A stretch of DNA of 64,000 nt, taken from the IMG/VR virus record IMGVR_UViG_3300009149_000012, positions 84,882 to 148,881 of that record. One strand, written 5' to 3'. A program made the translations under genes and the position numbers. The stretch's first letter is position 1. Every line of letters starts with the position of its first letter. Shown one piece after another: positions 49,449-55,686 of the stretch. The notes under the pieces are model-generated. The model was given only the letters and a program-made list of their open reading frames with translations. It had not been told where the DNA came from and searched no databases. Origin of the DNA: a virus.

Positions 49449-49484
49449 GGACAAGGTACCTAGCATTGACGCAGTACCTTGTCC
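49449..49484 (-). promoter_or_regulatory. Perfect 11-bp hairpin at the HNH gene start
   Basis: Arms 49449-49459 and 49474-49484 (GGACAAGGTAC and its exact complement) flank a 14-base loop and end one base before the ATG. The only AGG-rich ribosome-site candidates are inside the stem. It also separates the gene from tRNA-Asp. Confidence 0.55.
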
Positions 49485-49486
49485 AG

Positions 49487-49561
49487 CGGTCCTGACGAGA
49501 TTTGAACTCGCGATCTTCACCGTGACAGGGTGACGGGGACTCCAGGCTCCCCTACAGGACC
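49487..49561 (-). tRNA. tRNA-Asp(GTC), copy 2
   Basis: Acceptor GGTCCTG/CAGGACC, anticodon loop CTGTCAC in TCACC/GGTGA, discriminator G. Confidence 0.82.
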
Positions 49562-49570
49562 AAATTTGCT

Positions 49571-49638
49571 GGGAAGAGGCTGGAAGTGAACCAGCCCACC
49601 GCACGCTGATCATACGTGTGTGCTCAACCGAGCTTCCT
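49571..49638 (-). pseudogene. Degenerate tRNA-like element (Ile GAT-like)
   Basis: Anticodon loop ATGATCA in CACGT/GCGTG, T-arm GCTGG-TTCACTT-CCAGC, D-arm reduced to GCTC-GGTT-GAGC. Acceptor strands pair at only 5 positions and the T-loop is atypical. Confidence 0.45.
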
Positions 49639-49644
49639 GGCAGA

Positions 49645-49671
49645 GGTGAAAGGAATCGAACCTTCCCTTAG
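49645..49671 (-). pseudogene. T-arm remnant
   Basis: An isolated GAAGG-TTCGATT-CCTTT T-arm with a short 3' strand lies next to the mini tRNA-Trp; no 5' half. Confidence 0.4.
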
Positions 49672-49729
49672 CGAGCCAGGCAGGAATCGAACCTGCTACC
49701 AGCGGTTTTGGAGACCGCCGAGCTGCCTC
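49672..49729 (-). tRNA. Minimal tRNA-Trp(CCA) without a D-arm
   Basis: Acceptor GAGGCAG/CTGGCTC (6 of 7 pairs), then only CTCG, anticodon arm GCGGT-CTCCAAA-ACCGC, variable TGGTA, perfect T-arm GCAGG-TTCGATT-CCTGC, discriminator G. Total about 58 bases. It is the only Trp anticodon in the window. Its 5' end touches the stop of the HNH gene at 49728. Confidence 0.6.
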
Positions 49730-50153
49730 AGCATTCTGACCCTCGTGTCCATCCATTTTCCTTCGCTGTCTTGCGACGATGGCAGTTGGCACAACGTATC
49801 TCACACTTCTCAAGCTCTTTCTGTACGGCTTCCCATGTGCGACCGGAAGTCAGCATCTTGGCGATCCCCGAAGCCTTCCGGCCACGCACATGGTCGGCAT
49901 CGAGTACCACCGGGTCTGATTCACCGCAATCCACACACTTCTGGGTAGCCAGCCACACCCGGTACGCTTTTTTGACCTTGCGCTTGTTCGCAAGAGCACG
50001 GTCTTTGTATGGTTGCGGATGGTTGCGGTAGTGCTCCTTGCGGTACAACCGAAGACAATCAGGACAGGCCGATTGCCTCCAGCCTTTCGCTTGGTTCTTA
50101 AAGGCGTAGGTTTCTTCGGGAAGATCGTCCCCACACCGAGAGCAATGCTTCAT
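49728..50153 (-). CDS. HNH endonuclease with zinc finger
   Basis: 141 residues from ATG at 50153 (an ATG two codons earlier is also possible). An N-terminal zinc finger (KHCSRCGDDLPEETYAF, CPDCLRLYR) is followed by QKCVDCGESDPVVLDADHVRGRKASGIAKML...EIRCANCHRRKTAKEN, the HNH fold of phage homing enzymes. It is distinct from the other HNH genes. Its TGA overlaps the minimal tRNA-Trp. Confidence 0.87.
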   Translation of the reverse strand: MKHCSRCGDDLPEETYAFKNQAKGWRQSACPDCLRLYRKEHYRNHPQPYKDRALANKRKVKKAYRVWLATQKCVDCGESDPVVLDADHVRGRKASGIAKMLTSGRTWEAVQKELEKCEIRCANCHRRKTAKENGWTRGSEC

Positions 50154-50245
50154 ACCCATGAGCGAAGTGTAGCACATGGTACTCCAAAGGCAAGACTCGG
50201 TTTTGGAGACCAATTCGCCGCCTTGGAACATGCACCCCTAAATAG

Positions 50246-50317
50246 TGACTCGCACGGGAATTGAACCCGTCTTTGCAGAATGAAAACCTGCCGTCCTTGC
50301 CGATAGACGAGCGAGCC
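50246..50317 (-). tRNA. tRNA-Glu(TTC)
   Basis: Acceptor GGCTCGC/GCGAGTC, anticodon loop TTTTCAT in GCAGG/TCTGC, T-loop TTCAATT. The 231 bases to the next tRNA hold nothing I recognise. Confidence 0.86.
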
Positions 50318-50548
50318 TTGGTTGGTGTTGGTCTCAGCGGACCCGAGAGCGGGGGCTGGGGAATTTGGAATTTGTCAACGACCATGGCACTCCCTGCTTC
50401 CCAAGCGAGGAGATTAGAGCACGTACGACCCGAGTAATAGGTACCTTTCGGCATTGCTGTTTTAACCAGACATCGCATCGTAAGGTTGGGAGCCCTACTC
50501 ACAAAGTCGTGCCCAAGTACCATGGTAGAGGCCCACGACCAACACCAG

Positions 50549-50631
50549 CGGAAACAGGAGGAGTCGAACCCCACACCTTGCGGTGCACTTCGGTTAGCAG
50601 CCGAGCCTTGGGCCATCCAAGTGCAGTTTCC
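50549..50631 (-). tRNA. tRNA-Ser(GCT)
   Basis: Acceptor GGAAAC/GTTTCC, anticodon loop CTGCTAA in TCGG/CCGA, class II variable arm, discriminator G. Confidence 0.82.
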
Positions 50632-50688
50632 AATGAGCCAGCGGGCGATCCAGATCGGGGGGCTTGAGAGGACCCACCCACGGCTCGG

Positions 50689-50762
50689 CGTTCCCAAGGG
50701 GAATCGAACCCCTGTTTTCAGATTGAGAATCTGACGTCCTTGCCGGACTAGACGATGGGAAC
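50689..50762 (-). tRNA. tRNA-Glu(CTC)
   Basis: Acceptor GTTCCCA/TGGGAAC, anticodon loop TTCTCAA in TCAGA/TCTGA, discriminator G. Confidence 0.87.
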
Positions 50763-50814
50763 AATCGGTGATGGGCAAGCCGTTGAGCAAGCCCGCCACC
50801 TTCACAATTGCGGG

Positions 50815-50887
50815 AGCTACCGACAGGATTCGAACCTGCTGACTCCGGTTTACAAAACCGGTGCACGACCTATCGTGCTTCGGTAGC
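50815..50887 (-). tRNA. tRNA-Thr(TGT)
   Basis: Acceptor GCTACCG/CGGTAGC, anticodon loop TTTGTAA in CCGGT/ACCGG, discriminator T. Confidence 0.87.
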
Positions 50888-51246
50888 ACAGGGCCCACAA
50901 GTTGGGCCCCTTCGAACTTCTTACCCTTGACTTAGTGTCAGGAAAACAATAGGTTGCCACTCAGACGGACCTTGGAAGTGCAAATTCTAGGAGACGCCCA
51001 AGTGGCGTCCGGTTTGCGACACGTCCGAGAACTTCGGTGACTCCGAAGAGTTTTCGCCCCTGTCAGGTCATGACGGGAACACCGATACCCAAACACGCGA
51101 CCCCCGGCAGGAGCGTTCTCGTAGGGCACATTCCACGCACTTTCACATGCGGGTCGACACCCGGTACTTGCCCCCAAACTTAGGGCCGGCAAAGAGTGAC
51201 GAGACGTAATGTTGTTGGATTGTAGTCTCGTCGGCATCCGGCCTAG
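50888..51246. other. Non-coding stretch with several hairpins
   Basis: About 360 bases without a convincing gene or tRNA. Perfect hairpins include GGGCCCA-CAAGT-TGGGCCC just right of tRNA-Thr(TGT), GACGCC-CAAGT-GGCGTC (about 51000), CTTCGG-TGACT-CCGAAG (about 51040) and GACGAGAC/GTCTCGTC (about 51200-51230). This could be a structured RNA or spacer between tRNA transcripts. Confidence 0.4.
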
Positions 51247-51319
51247 AGCCGCCAGGGGGAATCGAACCCACCTTACACTCGCTTACGAAACGAGGACTCG
51301 ACCATCGAGAATTAGCGGC
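51247..51319 (-). tRNA. tRNA-Thr(CGT)
   Basis: Acceptor GCCGCTA/TGGCGGC, anticodon loop TTCGTAA in CTCGT/GCGAG, discriminator T. GGTGTATA lies about 57 bases upstream. Confidence 0.85.
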
Positions 51320-51409
51320 AATGCCTATTCGGTTGTCAAGGGTCAGGGGGGCGACGCCCCCATCGTCTCATGGTATACACCGAATGTTCAGTGTTCGGCC
51401 AGACTTTCT

Positions 51410-51784
51410 TCAGACCCAACGAGAATCGTTGTTGGCAGGCTTCGTGCAAGCGAGGTGGCGGCAGACGTCGATGCCCTTGAAGGTCACGAAGTCATCGTTG
51501 GGAAGCCCTTCACGCTTGACCATGCGGCGGGTAGCGCTGCGCATGTACTCTTGCGCGAGCTTGTTGACGTCATTGTCGAAGTATTCTGTCATGACTTCGT
51601 CATCGGCCAAGTTGGCGTAGACGTGGACGACGTGCTTGTAGCCGGTGAGCATGTTGCCCTTGCGGCCCCCATACACGGGGATCTGAAAGTGGTACCTCAG
51701 CCCGATGACTTCTTCGCACTCGGCGATGGTCAACTGGGGGGAGGTGGGCTCTTTGGGGGCGGGGAAGTTGATTTCGGTCTGCAT
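51410..51784 (-). CDS. Hypothetical protein with its own promoter
   Basis: 124 residues from ATG at 51784. Beta-rich centre (LRYHFQIPVYGGRKGNML, YKHVVHVYANLADDEV) and a basic helix. The ATG follows the -10 box of a TTGATC-N17-TTAGAG promoter by 5 bases. Function unknown. Confidence 0.65.
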   Translation of the reverse strand: MQTEINFPAPKEPTSPQLTIAECEEVIGLRYHFQIPVYGGRKGNMLTGYKHVVHVYANLADDEVMTEYFDNDVNKLAQEYMRSATRRMVKREGLPNDDFVTFKGIDVCRHLACTKPANNDSRWV

Positions 51785-51789
51785 GGACC

Positions 51790-51818
51790 CTCTAAGGAAC
51801 GAGGGGCGAAGCGATCAA
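51790..51818 (-). promoter_or_regulatory. Sigma70-like promoter TTGATC-N17-TTAGAG
   Basis: -35 TTGATC (51813-51818), 17-base spacer, -10 TTAGAG (51790-51795). The -35 overlaps the end of the upstream gene (stop at 51815). Confidence 0.65.
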
Positions 51819-52222
51819 CCAAGATTCGCAGGTTCTTTGGGCAAGCCCTTCGAATCACGAAGGACCCGGATGGTCGCTGCCATGTCCGCAATCGCTTCCT
51901 CGGAAGAGTCTCGGATGTGCGACCAGTCGAACAACAAGGGAGAGTCCGGGTTCTTGCCGAAGCCATCCGCCATGCTGCGGATGATCTGCTTGTCCTCATG
52001 GGTCAGAGCGTCTTGGTCCGAACCCGTGGGGGCCAGATGGCCCACCACGAGACACCAGTCACGGCTCACGAAGTCGTAACCGACGTAGACGTAGCCAAGG
52101 TCTTCCATGTCCTTGACGACCTTGTTGGCCGCATGACCATCGTCAAGGTCGCCATCACGAAGGCGGGAGACGCCTTCACCAAGGGTGCGGAGAACTTCTT
52201 TGGAGAGATTGAGCGTTGTCAT
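51815..52222 (-). CDS. Hypothetical protein with its own promoter
   Basis: 135 residues from ATG at 52222. Helical N-terminus (LSKEVLRTLGEGVSRLRDGD), a strand pair (GYVYVGYDFVSRDWCLVV) and an acidic C-terminal helix. The start is 5 bases after a TTGATT-N17-TTAGGG promoter. No family recognised. Confidence 0.65.
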   Translation of the reverse strand: MTTLNLSKEVLRTLGEGVSRLRDGDLDDGHAANKVVKDMEDLGYVYVGYDFVSRDWCLVVGHLAPTGSDQDALTHEDKQIIRSMADGFGKNPDSPLLFDWSHIRDSSEEAIADMAATIRVLRDSKGLPKEPANLG

Positions 52223-52227
52223 GCACC

Positions 52228-52256
52228 CCCTAAGAGATGGGGGCAGGACCAATCAA
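52228..52256 (-). promoter_or_regulatory. Sigma70-like promoter TTGATT-N17-TTAGGG
   Basis: -35 TTGATT (52251-52256), 17-base spacer, -10 TTAGGG (52228-52233). The -35 overlaps the stop of the P-loop gene. Confidence 0.6.
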
Positions 52257-52462
52257 CCGACTTGGTCACCGTAAAGCGTTTGCTGGGTCACGATCTCGAC
52301 CGTCGTGTGAACAGAAAACTGCTTTTTGGCAGCTTCCTCATCCGACAGCACTTCGTCATCCTTGCAGACGACCGTGACGCCAAGCCCATTGAGAAGGTGA
52401 TACAGATGCCAAGCCAGCTTCGACTTGCCTTCACCAGTGGTGCCTTCGATGATGACTCTCAT
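52253..52462 (-). CDS. Minimal P-loop protein
   Basis: 69 residues from ATG at 52462, GGTGTAGA 9 bases upstream. It opens with MRVIIEGTTGEGKSKLAWHL, a Walker A loop on a beta-alpha unit, then VTVVCKDDEVLSDEE. It is too short for a complete P-loop NTPase fold (no Walker B). A nucleotide-binding fragment or a truncated kinase-like gene. Confidence 0.6.
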   Translation of the reverse strand: MRVIIEGTTGEGKSKLAWHLYHLLNGLGVTVVCKDDEVLSDEEAAKKQFSVHTTVEIVTQQTLYGDQVG

Positions 52463-52556
52463 GCCACCATCTACACCAGTGGAGCTTGGATGCCTCGAAC
52501 ATCCCGCCAAGGGCTCTCTTGTCCCCCACGCTGTCGCCACCCGACAAACCCCATAG

Positions 52557-52629
52557 AGGCGGTGGTGAGAATTGAACTCACGTAGGGCAAATTAACAATT
52601 TGCTGCCTGGACCACTAGGCTACACCGCC
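52557..52629 (-). tRNA. tRNA-Asn(GTT)
   Basis: Acceptor GGCGGTG/CACCGCC, anticodon loop TTGTTAA in GCAAA/TTTGC, T-loop TTCAATT. Confidence 0.87.
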
Positions 52630-52636
52630 AAACTTT

Positions 52637-52658
52637 GCCGGGGGGCGAACCCCCCGGC
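52637..52658. repeat. Perfect 9-bp hairpin with CGAA loop
   Basis: GCCGGGGGG and CCCCCCGGC around a CGAA tetraloop, 8 bases 5' of tRNA-Asn. Very stable in RNA of either strand; no T-run follows. Could define a transcript boundary or processing point. The 150 bases further right to tRNA-Gln(CTG) hold no gene. Confidence 0.5.
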
Positions 52659-52811
52659 GCACAAACTCGGGAGAGGACTAACCCCTTGCTGCCACCTGAC
52701 CCGCTGCCGGCTCCATGCCGGTCGTTGTGAGGTGCCCGGCCCTTATGAGGCCGATGAGGCGTTTCCAAATCCCGTCAAGTTGTCATGGATCAGCGGGGCT
52801 CGTGCCCCTAG

Positions 52812-52882
52812 ATGGAGTGGAGAGAATCGAACTCTCATTGACTGATTCAGAGTCAGGTGTCCTACCGTTGGACGACACTCCA
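52812..52882 (-). tRNA. tRNA-Gln(CTG)
   Basis: Acceptor TGGAGTG/CACTCCA, anticodon loop CTCTGAA in CTGA/TCAG, T-loop TTCGATT. Confidence 0.85.
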
Positions 52883-52960
52883 ATTGCTCGGCCCTCACGG
52901 GGCCTTTTCAAATTCCAAGTTTCATAAGCCTGCGTTTCATAATTTCCAAGTGATTCTCAG

Positions 52961-53031
52961 TGGGTCGTCGGGGAATCGAACCCCGCCCTGCCGGGTAAGA
53001 GCCGGATGCTCCGCCTTGGAGCTAACAACCC
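52961..53031 (-). tRNA. tRNA-Lys(CTT)
   Basis: Acceptor GGGTTGT/ACGACCC, anticodon loop CTCTTAC in CCGG/CCGG, discriminator A. Confidence 0.83.
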
Positions 53032-53034
53032 ATT

Positions 53035-53110
53035 TGGTAGGACCGAAGGGACTCGAACCCTCACCGAACAGATTAAAAGTCTGTCACGCTTCCAATTACG
53101 CCACGGTCCC
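53035..53110 (-). tRNA. tRNA-Lys(TTT)
   Basis: Acceptor GGGACCG/CGGTCCT, anticodon loop CTTTTAA in ACAGA/TCTGT, discriminator A, encoded CCA, 3 bases from tRNA-Lys(CTT). Confidence 0.88.
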
Positions 53111-53153
53111 AGGGGGACCTATTTCAACCTCGCCTTCATTCTGTTGTCCTCAG

Positions 53154-53238
53154 TGGGCCGTGAAGGAATCGAACCTCATAGTCATTAAGACGGGAGGGTT
53201 ACAACCTCCGGGCGGTCCCAGCCACCTATTCACGACCC
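53154..53238 (-). tRNA. tRNA-Tyr(GTA)
   Basis: Acceptor GGGTCGT/ACGGCCC, anticodon loop TTGTAAC in GGAGG/CCTCC, long variable arm as expected for bacterial tRNA-Tyr. First tRNA of the array in transcription order. Confidence 0.87.
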
Positions 53239-53249
53239 AAAACCTATGC

Positions 53250-53289
53250 CCCAAAAACGACAAGCCGCCGTGGTTTCCCAGGGCGGCTT
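53250..53289 (-). terminator. Terminator-like hairpin at the head of the tRNA array
   Basis: AAGCCGCC (53262-53269) and GGCGGCTT (53282-53289) form an 8-bp stem; on the minus strand it is followed by GTCGTTTTT. It would stop transcripts from the right-hand genes before tRNA-Tyr, unless antiterminated. Confidence 0.55.
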
Positions 53290-53552
53290 CGGTTTCTAGA
53301 GTACCTTTGCCGCCCTACGTACCCACCTCCGGATTGGCGATCATGATGGAGGTGGGAAGCTGGGAATACGCGCGATCATGCTTTGTCAAGGCTTCAGCGC
53401 TAAAGCTTCCCTGGACACACCACGACGCACAAGCCGTTTGGCTTGAGGTGCGTTTGGTTTCTTGTGTCCTGGTACTCATGGTGTCCTGTGAATGATGTTA
53501 CACCTGTCAGACGTGCGGTCAACCCAAAAAGAGCATTTTCTTTTCAAGTCAA
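53290..53552. other. Non-coding stretch with strong inverted repeats and a GGTGTA motif
   Basis: No gene seen. CCCACCTCC/GGAGGTGGG (53322-53356) is a perfect 9-bp repeat. 53413-53469 folds as a nested hairpin: GGACACA/TGTGTCC outside, CAAGCC-GTTT-GGCTTG inside. Minus-strand GGTGTAAC lies at 53499-53504, facing the tRNA array. Probable control region between the right-hand genes and the array. Confidence 0.45.
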
Positions 53553-54203
53553 TCAGAACACTGATTCGTTGCCCACCTGGGTTCGATGAATCTCGTCGCC
53601 AAAGGCAACGGCGCCGGGCCGGAACCCTGCCATGAGCCAGGTCGGCGTGAAGGGGGCCCAAGGCGCAATGGGGTCGACCGTCCAGGTCGGTGCCGGGTCC
53701 AAGACCCCGTCGATGAGCAAGACCGCATGACGGGTCCCTGCAATGGGACTGAGCGCGTTGTAGACGATCCGAGCCTGGTGCCTACCCGCAGCCAAAATCA
53801 ATGATGACGTCACGCCAGCCCGGACGGTACCAAGCTCATCCGTCACGCTCGCGAGGATCCGGTTGGCGACGTTGATGCCCACCTCGCTGATCGCTGTCGG
53901 AGCATCCGAATCCGTCAGGGACACAATGGTCCGAGCAACGCCGAGCGTCGTGAGGGTGAAGTCGACGTCAAGCACACCATGGAACTTGCTGACTCGCCCA
54001 ACGGTTGGTACCCCCAAAACTCCCGTGGCAGGATGAGATTTTTCCAACAGATACATGCGGCCGGAACCGACCATGTCGAAAGCGTAGCCAGGGATGGTTT
54101 GTGCCCACGTGGGGTCATGCATCCGACGTCCATCGAAAGCGTTGCCAGAAACCATGGCGTAATTGATGAGGGCCCCTTGGGGGTTCACGGTGCGATGTGC
54201 CAT
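53553..54203 (-). CDS. LamG/concanavalin-like beta-sandwich protein
   Basis: 216 residues from ATG at 54203. The chain is strand-rich and ends with GRHQARIVYNALSPIAGTRHAVLLIDG, FTPTWLMAGF, a LamG-type pattern (jelly-roll with the LLIDG turn and final strand). Probably binds carbohydrate or is part of the virion surface. It is divergent from the peptidase gene at 54245. Confidence 0.55.
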   Translation of the reverse strand: MAHRTVNPQGALINYAMVSGNAFDGRRMHDPTWAQTIPGYAFDMVGSGRMYLLEKSHPATGVLGVPTVGRVSKFHGVLDVDFTLTTLGVARTIVSLTDSDAPTAISEVGINVANRILASVTDELGTVRAGVTSSLILAAGRHQARIVYNALSPIAGTRHAVLLIDGVLDPAPTWTVDPIAPWAPFTPTWLMAGFRPGAVAFGDEIHRTQVGNESVF

Positions 54204-54244
54204 ACCAAGGGCAGAGCAAAAACACTTTTGCGAAACCCAAGGGT

Positions 54245-54856
54245 ATGACTCCGCTTCCGAAACCCGTTCTGGCACAACTCCGAACGGCTTCTTTCAAGGC
54301 TTCTGCCAAGTCTCCATTCCGTTGTCGGCACCTGAGCCCCGAATGGAATTCCTTCGTCGAATACTGGGCTGGCGTGTCCTACCACTTCATCGAGCAAGCT
54401 CTGGGACCCTACCAAACGCAGCCGCTTCCCCTCATCAAGTCCTTGGAGCCGGGGATGCGAGCCGTCGGGGCTACAGCCTCGTTCAATCTCAGCACGGGTC
54501 AAATCATGCTGGATTCAATCATCGAGGGGGACCCTGGCAAGACTTTGGAAAAGATCACTCATGAACTGATTCATGGGAGCCTCGCCAACTTCCCCGACGA
54601 CCCCTTTTACGATGAGGGCTACGTCGACTACACAACCTGGGTTCTGTCCCATGCCCCCATCTGGCGAGAGCACCAGGCGGCGATGAAAGTCGCTGCGGAG
54701 TACAACATCTCGGAACGGCGCCGTCGGGCCTTCCTCGACCAAAACGACTACGATCGGAAGCGTTGGGCCGGGGGCACGTTCGCAATGCTCGCCCGGGGTC
54801 CCTACATCGTCTCGATCCTGAGAATGAAGAAACTCGAAGGGGACTTCACATGGTGA
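54245..54856 (+). CDS. Zincin-type metallopeptidase
   Basis: 203 residues from ATG at 54245. The active-site helix is KITHELIHGSLANFPDDPFYDEGYVDYTTW: HExxH plus a downstream Glu (DEGYVDY) as third ligand, like gluzincin or SprT-like proteins. A basic N-terminus (KASAKSPFRCRHLSPEW) and helical C-terminus. It could act on cell wall or on phage proteins. The stop overlaps the next ATG (ATGGTGA). Confidence 0.72.
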   Translation: MTPLPKPVLAQLRTASFKASAKSPFRCRHLSPEWNSFVEYWAGVSYHFIEQALGPYQTQPLPLIKSLEPGMRAVGATASFNLSTGQIMLDSIIEGDPGKTLEKITHELIHGSLANFPDDPFYDEGYVDYTTWVLSHAPIWREHQAAMKVAAEYNISERRRRAFLDQNDYDRKRWAGGTFAMLARGPYIVSILRMKKLEGDFTW

Positions 54857-55299
54857 CCATGGCCCACGTCATTGCTTCCCGATTCCTCGACAGGATGCCC
54901 GGTGGTGTTGGCGACAAGAAAAAGCCCTCTGACTTCGACCCCGCTGCCGTTGCAAAGGGGAAGAAAGTCGAGATGGAACACACCGACGACCCTAACCGGG
55001 CAACCGAGATCGCCGTGGACCATCTCTCTGAAGACCCCAAGTATTATGACAAGCTCGAAGTCATGGAAAAAGGGGCTTCAGACGAAAGGGTCACGATCGA
55101 AGTCACCGTCTCTGCCGGACAATCGGTCAAGACCCTGAAGGAACTGCTCTTGGCGCTCAAGCACATGGGCGACATTGGCTCGACTCGGGAGATCAACATC
55201 CCCAACGACGGCCGGGAGAAGTTCTACAGCGGTGAATGGGATGGGGACGGGTCCGATCGAATCTACGAAATCAGGATCGACGGAGAACCAATCAAGTGA
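54850..55299 (+). CDS. DUF5661-like protein
   Basis: 149 residues from ATG at 54850, overlapping the peptidase stop; an ATG three codons on is possible. SDFDPAAVAKGKKVEMEHTD, then ATEIAVDHLSEDPKYYDKLE match the small DUF5661 family found in phages and bacteria, whose function is unknown. A beta-rich C-terminal part follows. Part of a four-gene + strand operon. Confidence 0.7.
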   Translation: MVTMAHVIASRFLDRMPGGVGDKKKPSDFDPAAVAKGKKVEMEHTDDPNRATEIAVDHLSEDPKYYDKLEVMEKGASDERVTIEVTVSAGQSVKTLKELLLALKHMGDIGSTREINIPNDGREKFYSGEWDGDGSDRIYEIRIDGEPIK

Positions 55300-55430
55300 G
55301 CTATCATGATGAGGATGACGATCAGAACGTCGCCCTCATCATCTTCATCCTGGTGTTGTTCATCGGGGGGTGGATTGGCTACGCCGTCTTGGAGTTCCTT
55401 GGATTCGTCACCTTCTATGACTTGCGCTGA
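55296..55430 (+). CDS. Small single-pass membrane protein
   Basis: 44 residues from GTG at 55296, which overlaps the previous TGA (GTGA) and has GGAGA upstream. An acidic N-terminus (HDEDDDQN) precedes one membrane segment (VALIIFILVLFIGGWIGYAV). Could be a holin-like, spanin-like or membrane-targeting peptide; too short to tell. Confidence 0.6.
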   Translation: MSYHDEDDDQNVALIIFILVLFIGGWIGYAVLEFLGFVTFYDLR

Positions 55431-55686
55431 TTGGTTCGTGTACATTCTCCAAAGCGAGGCGACGGGGACCTTGTACACAGGAGTGAGCAACGACCCATGG
55501 GCACGTTTGGTGAAACACAATACTGGCAAAGGTGCCAAATTCACGCGTTCAAGACGACCGTGGAAGATGATCTATCTGGTGGGTGGACTGTCGAAGTCCG
55601 AAGCCCTGAAAGCCGAAGCGTGGATCAAGAAAATGAAGCGAGTCCAAAAGCTCAAGCTCGTTTCCGGCGCTTCTTGGGCAAGTTGA
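55417..55686 (+). CDS. GIY-YIG domain protein (YhbQ/UPF0213-like)
   Basis: 89 residues from ATG at 55417, overlapping the membrane-protein gene. FVYILQSEATGTLYTGVSND, KHNTGKGAKFTRSRRPWKMIY and EALKAEAWIKKMKR are typical of the single-domain GIY-YIG family related to UvrC/Slx1 nucleases. Unlike homing GIY-YIG enzymes it has no DNA-recognition domain. The 3' end overlaps a convergent gene by 35 bases. Confidence 0.85.
   Translation: MTCADWFVYILQSEATGTLYTGVSNDPWARLVKHNTGKGAKFTRSRRPWKMIYLVGGLSKSEALKAEAWIKKMKRVQKLKLVSGASWAS

Noticed and set aside
50938-51237. 99-codon minus-strand frame in the hairpin-rich gap
   Set aside because: No ribosome site worth naming and low-quality composition; the exact hairpins better explain the sequence.
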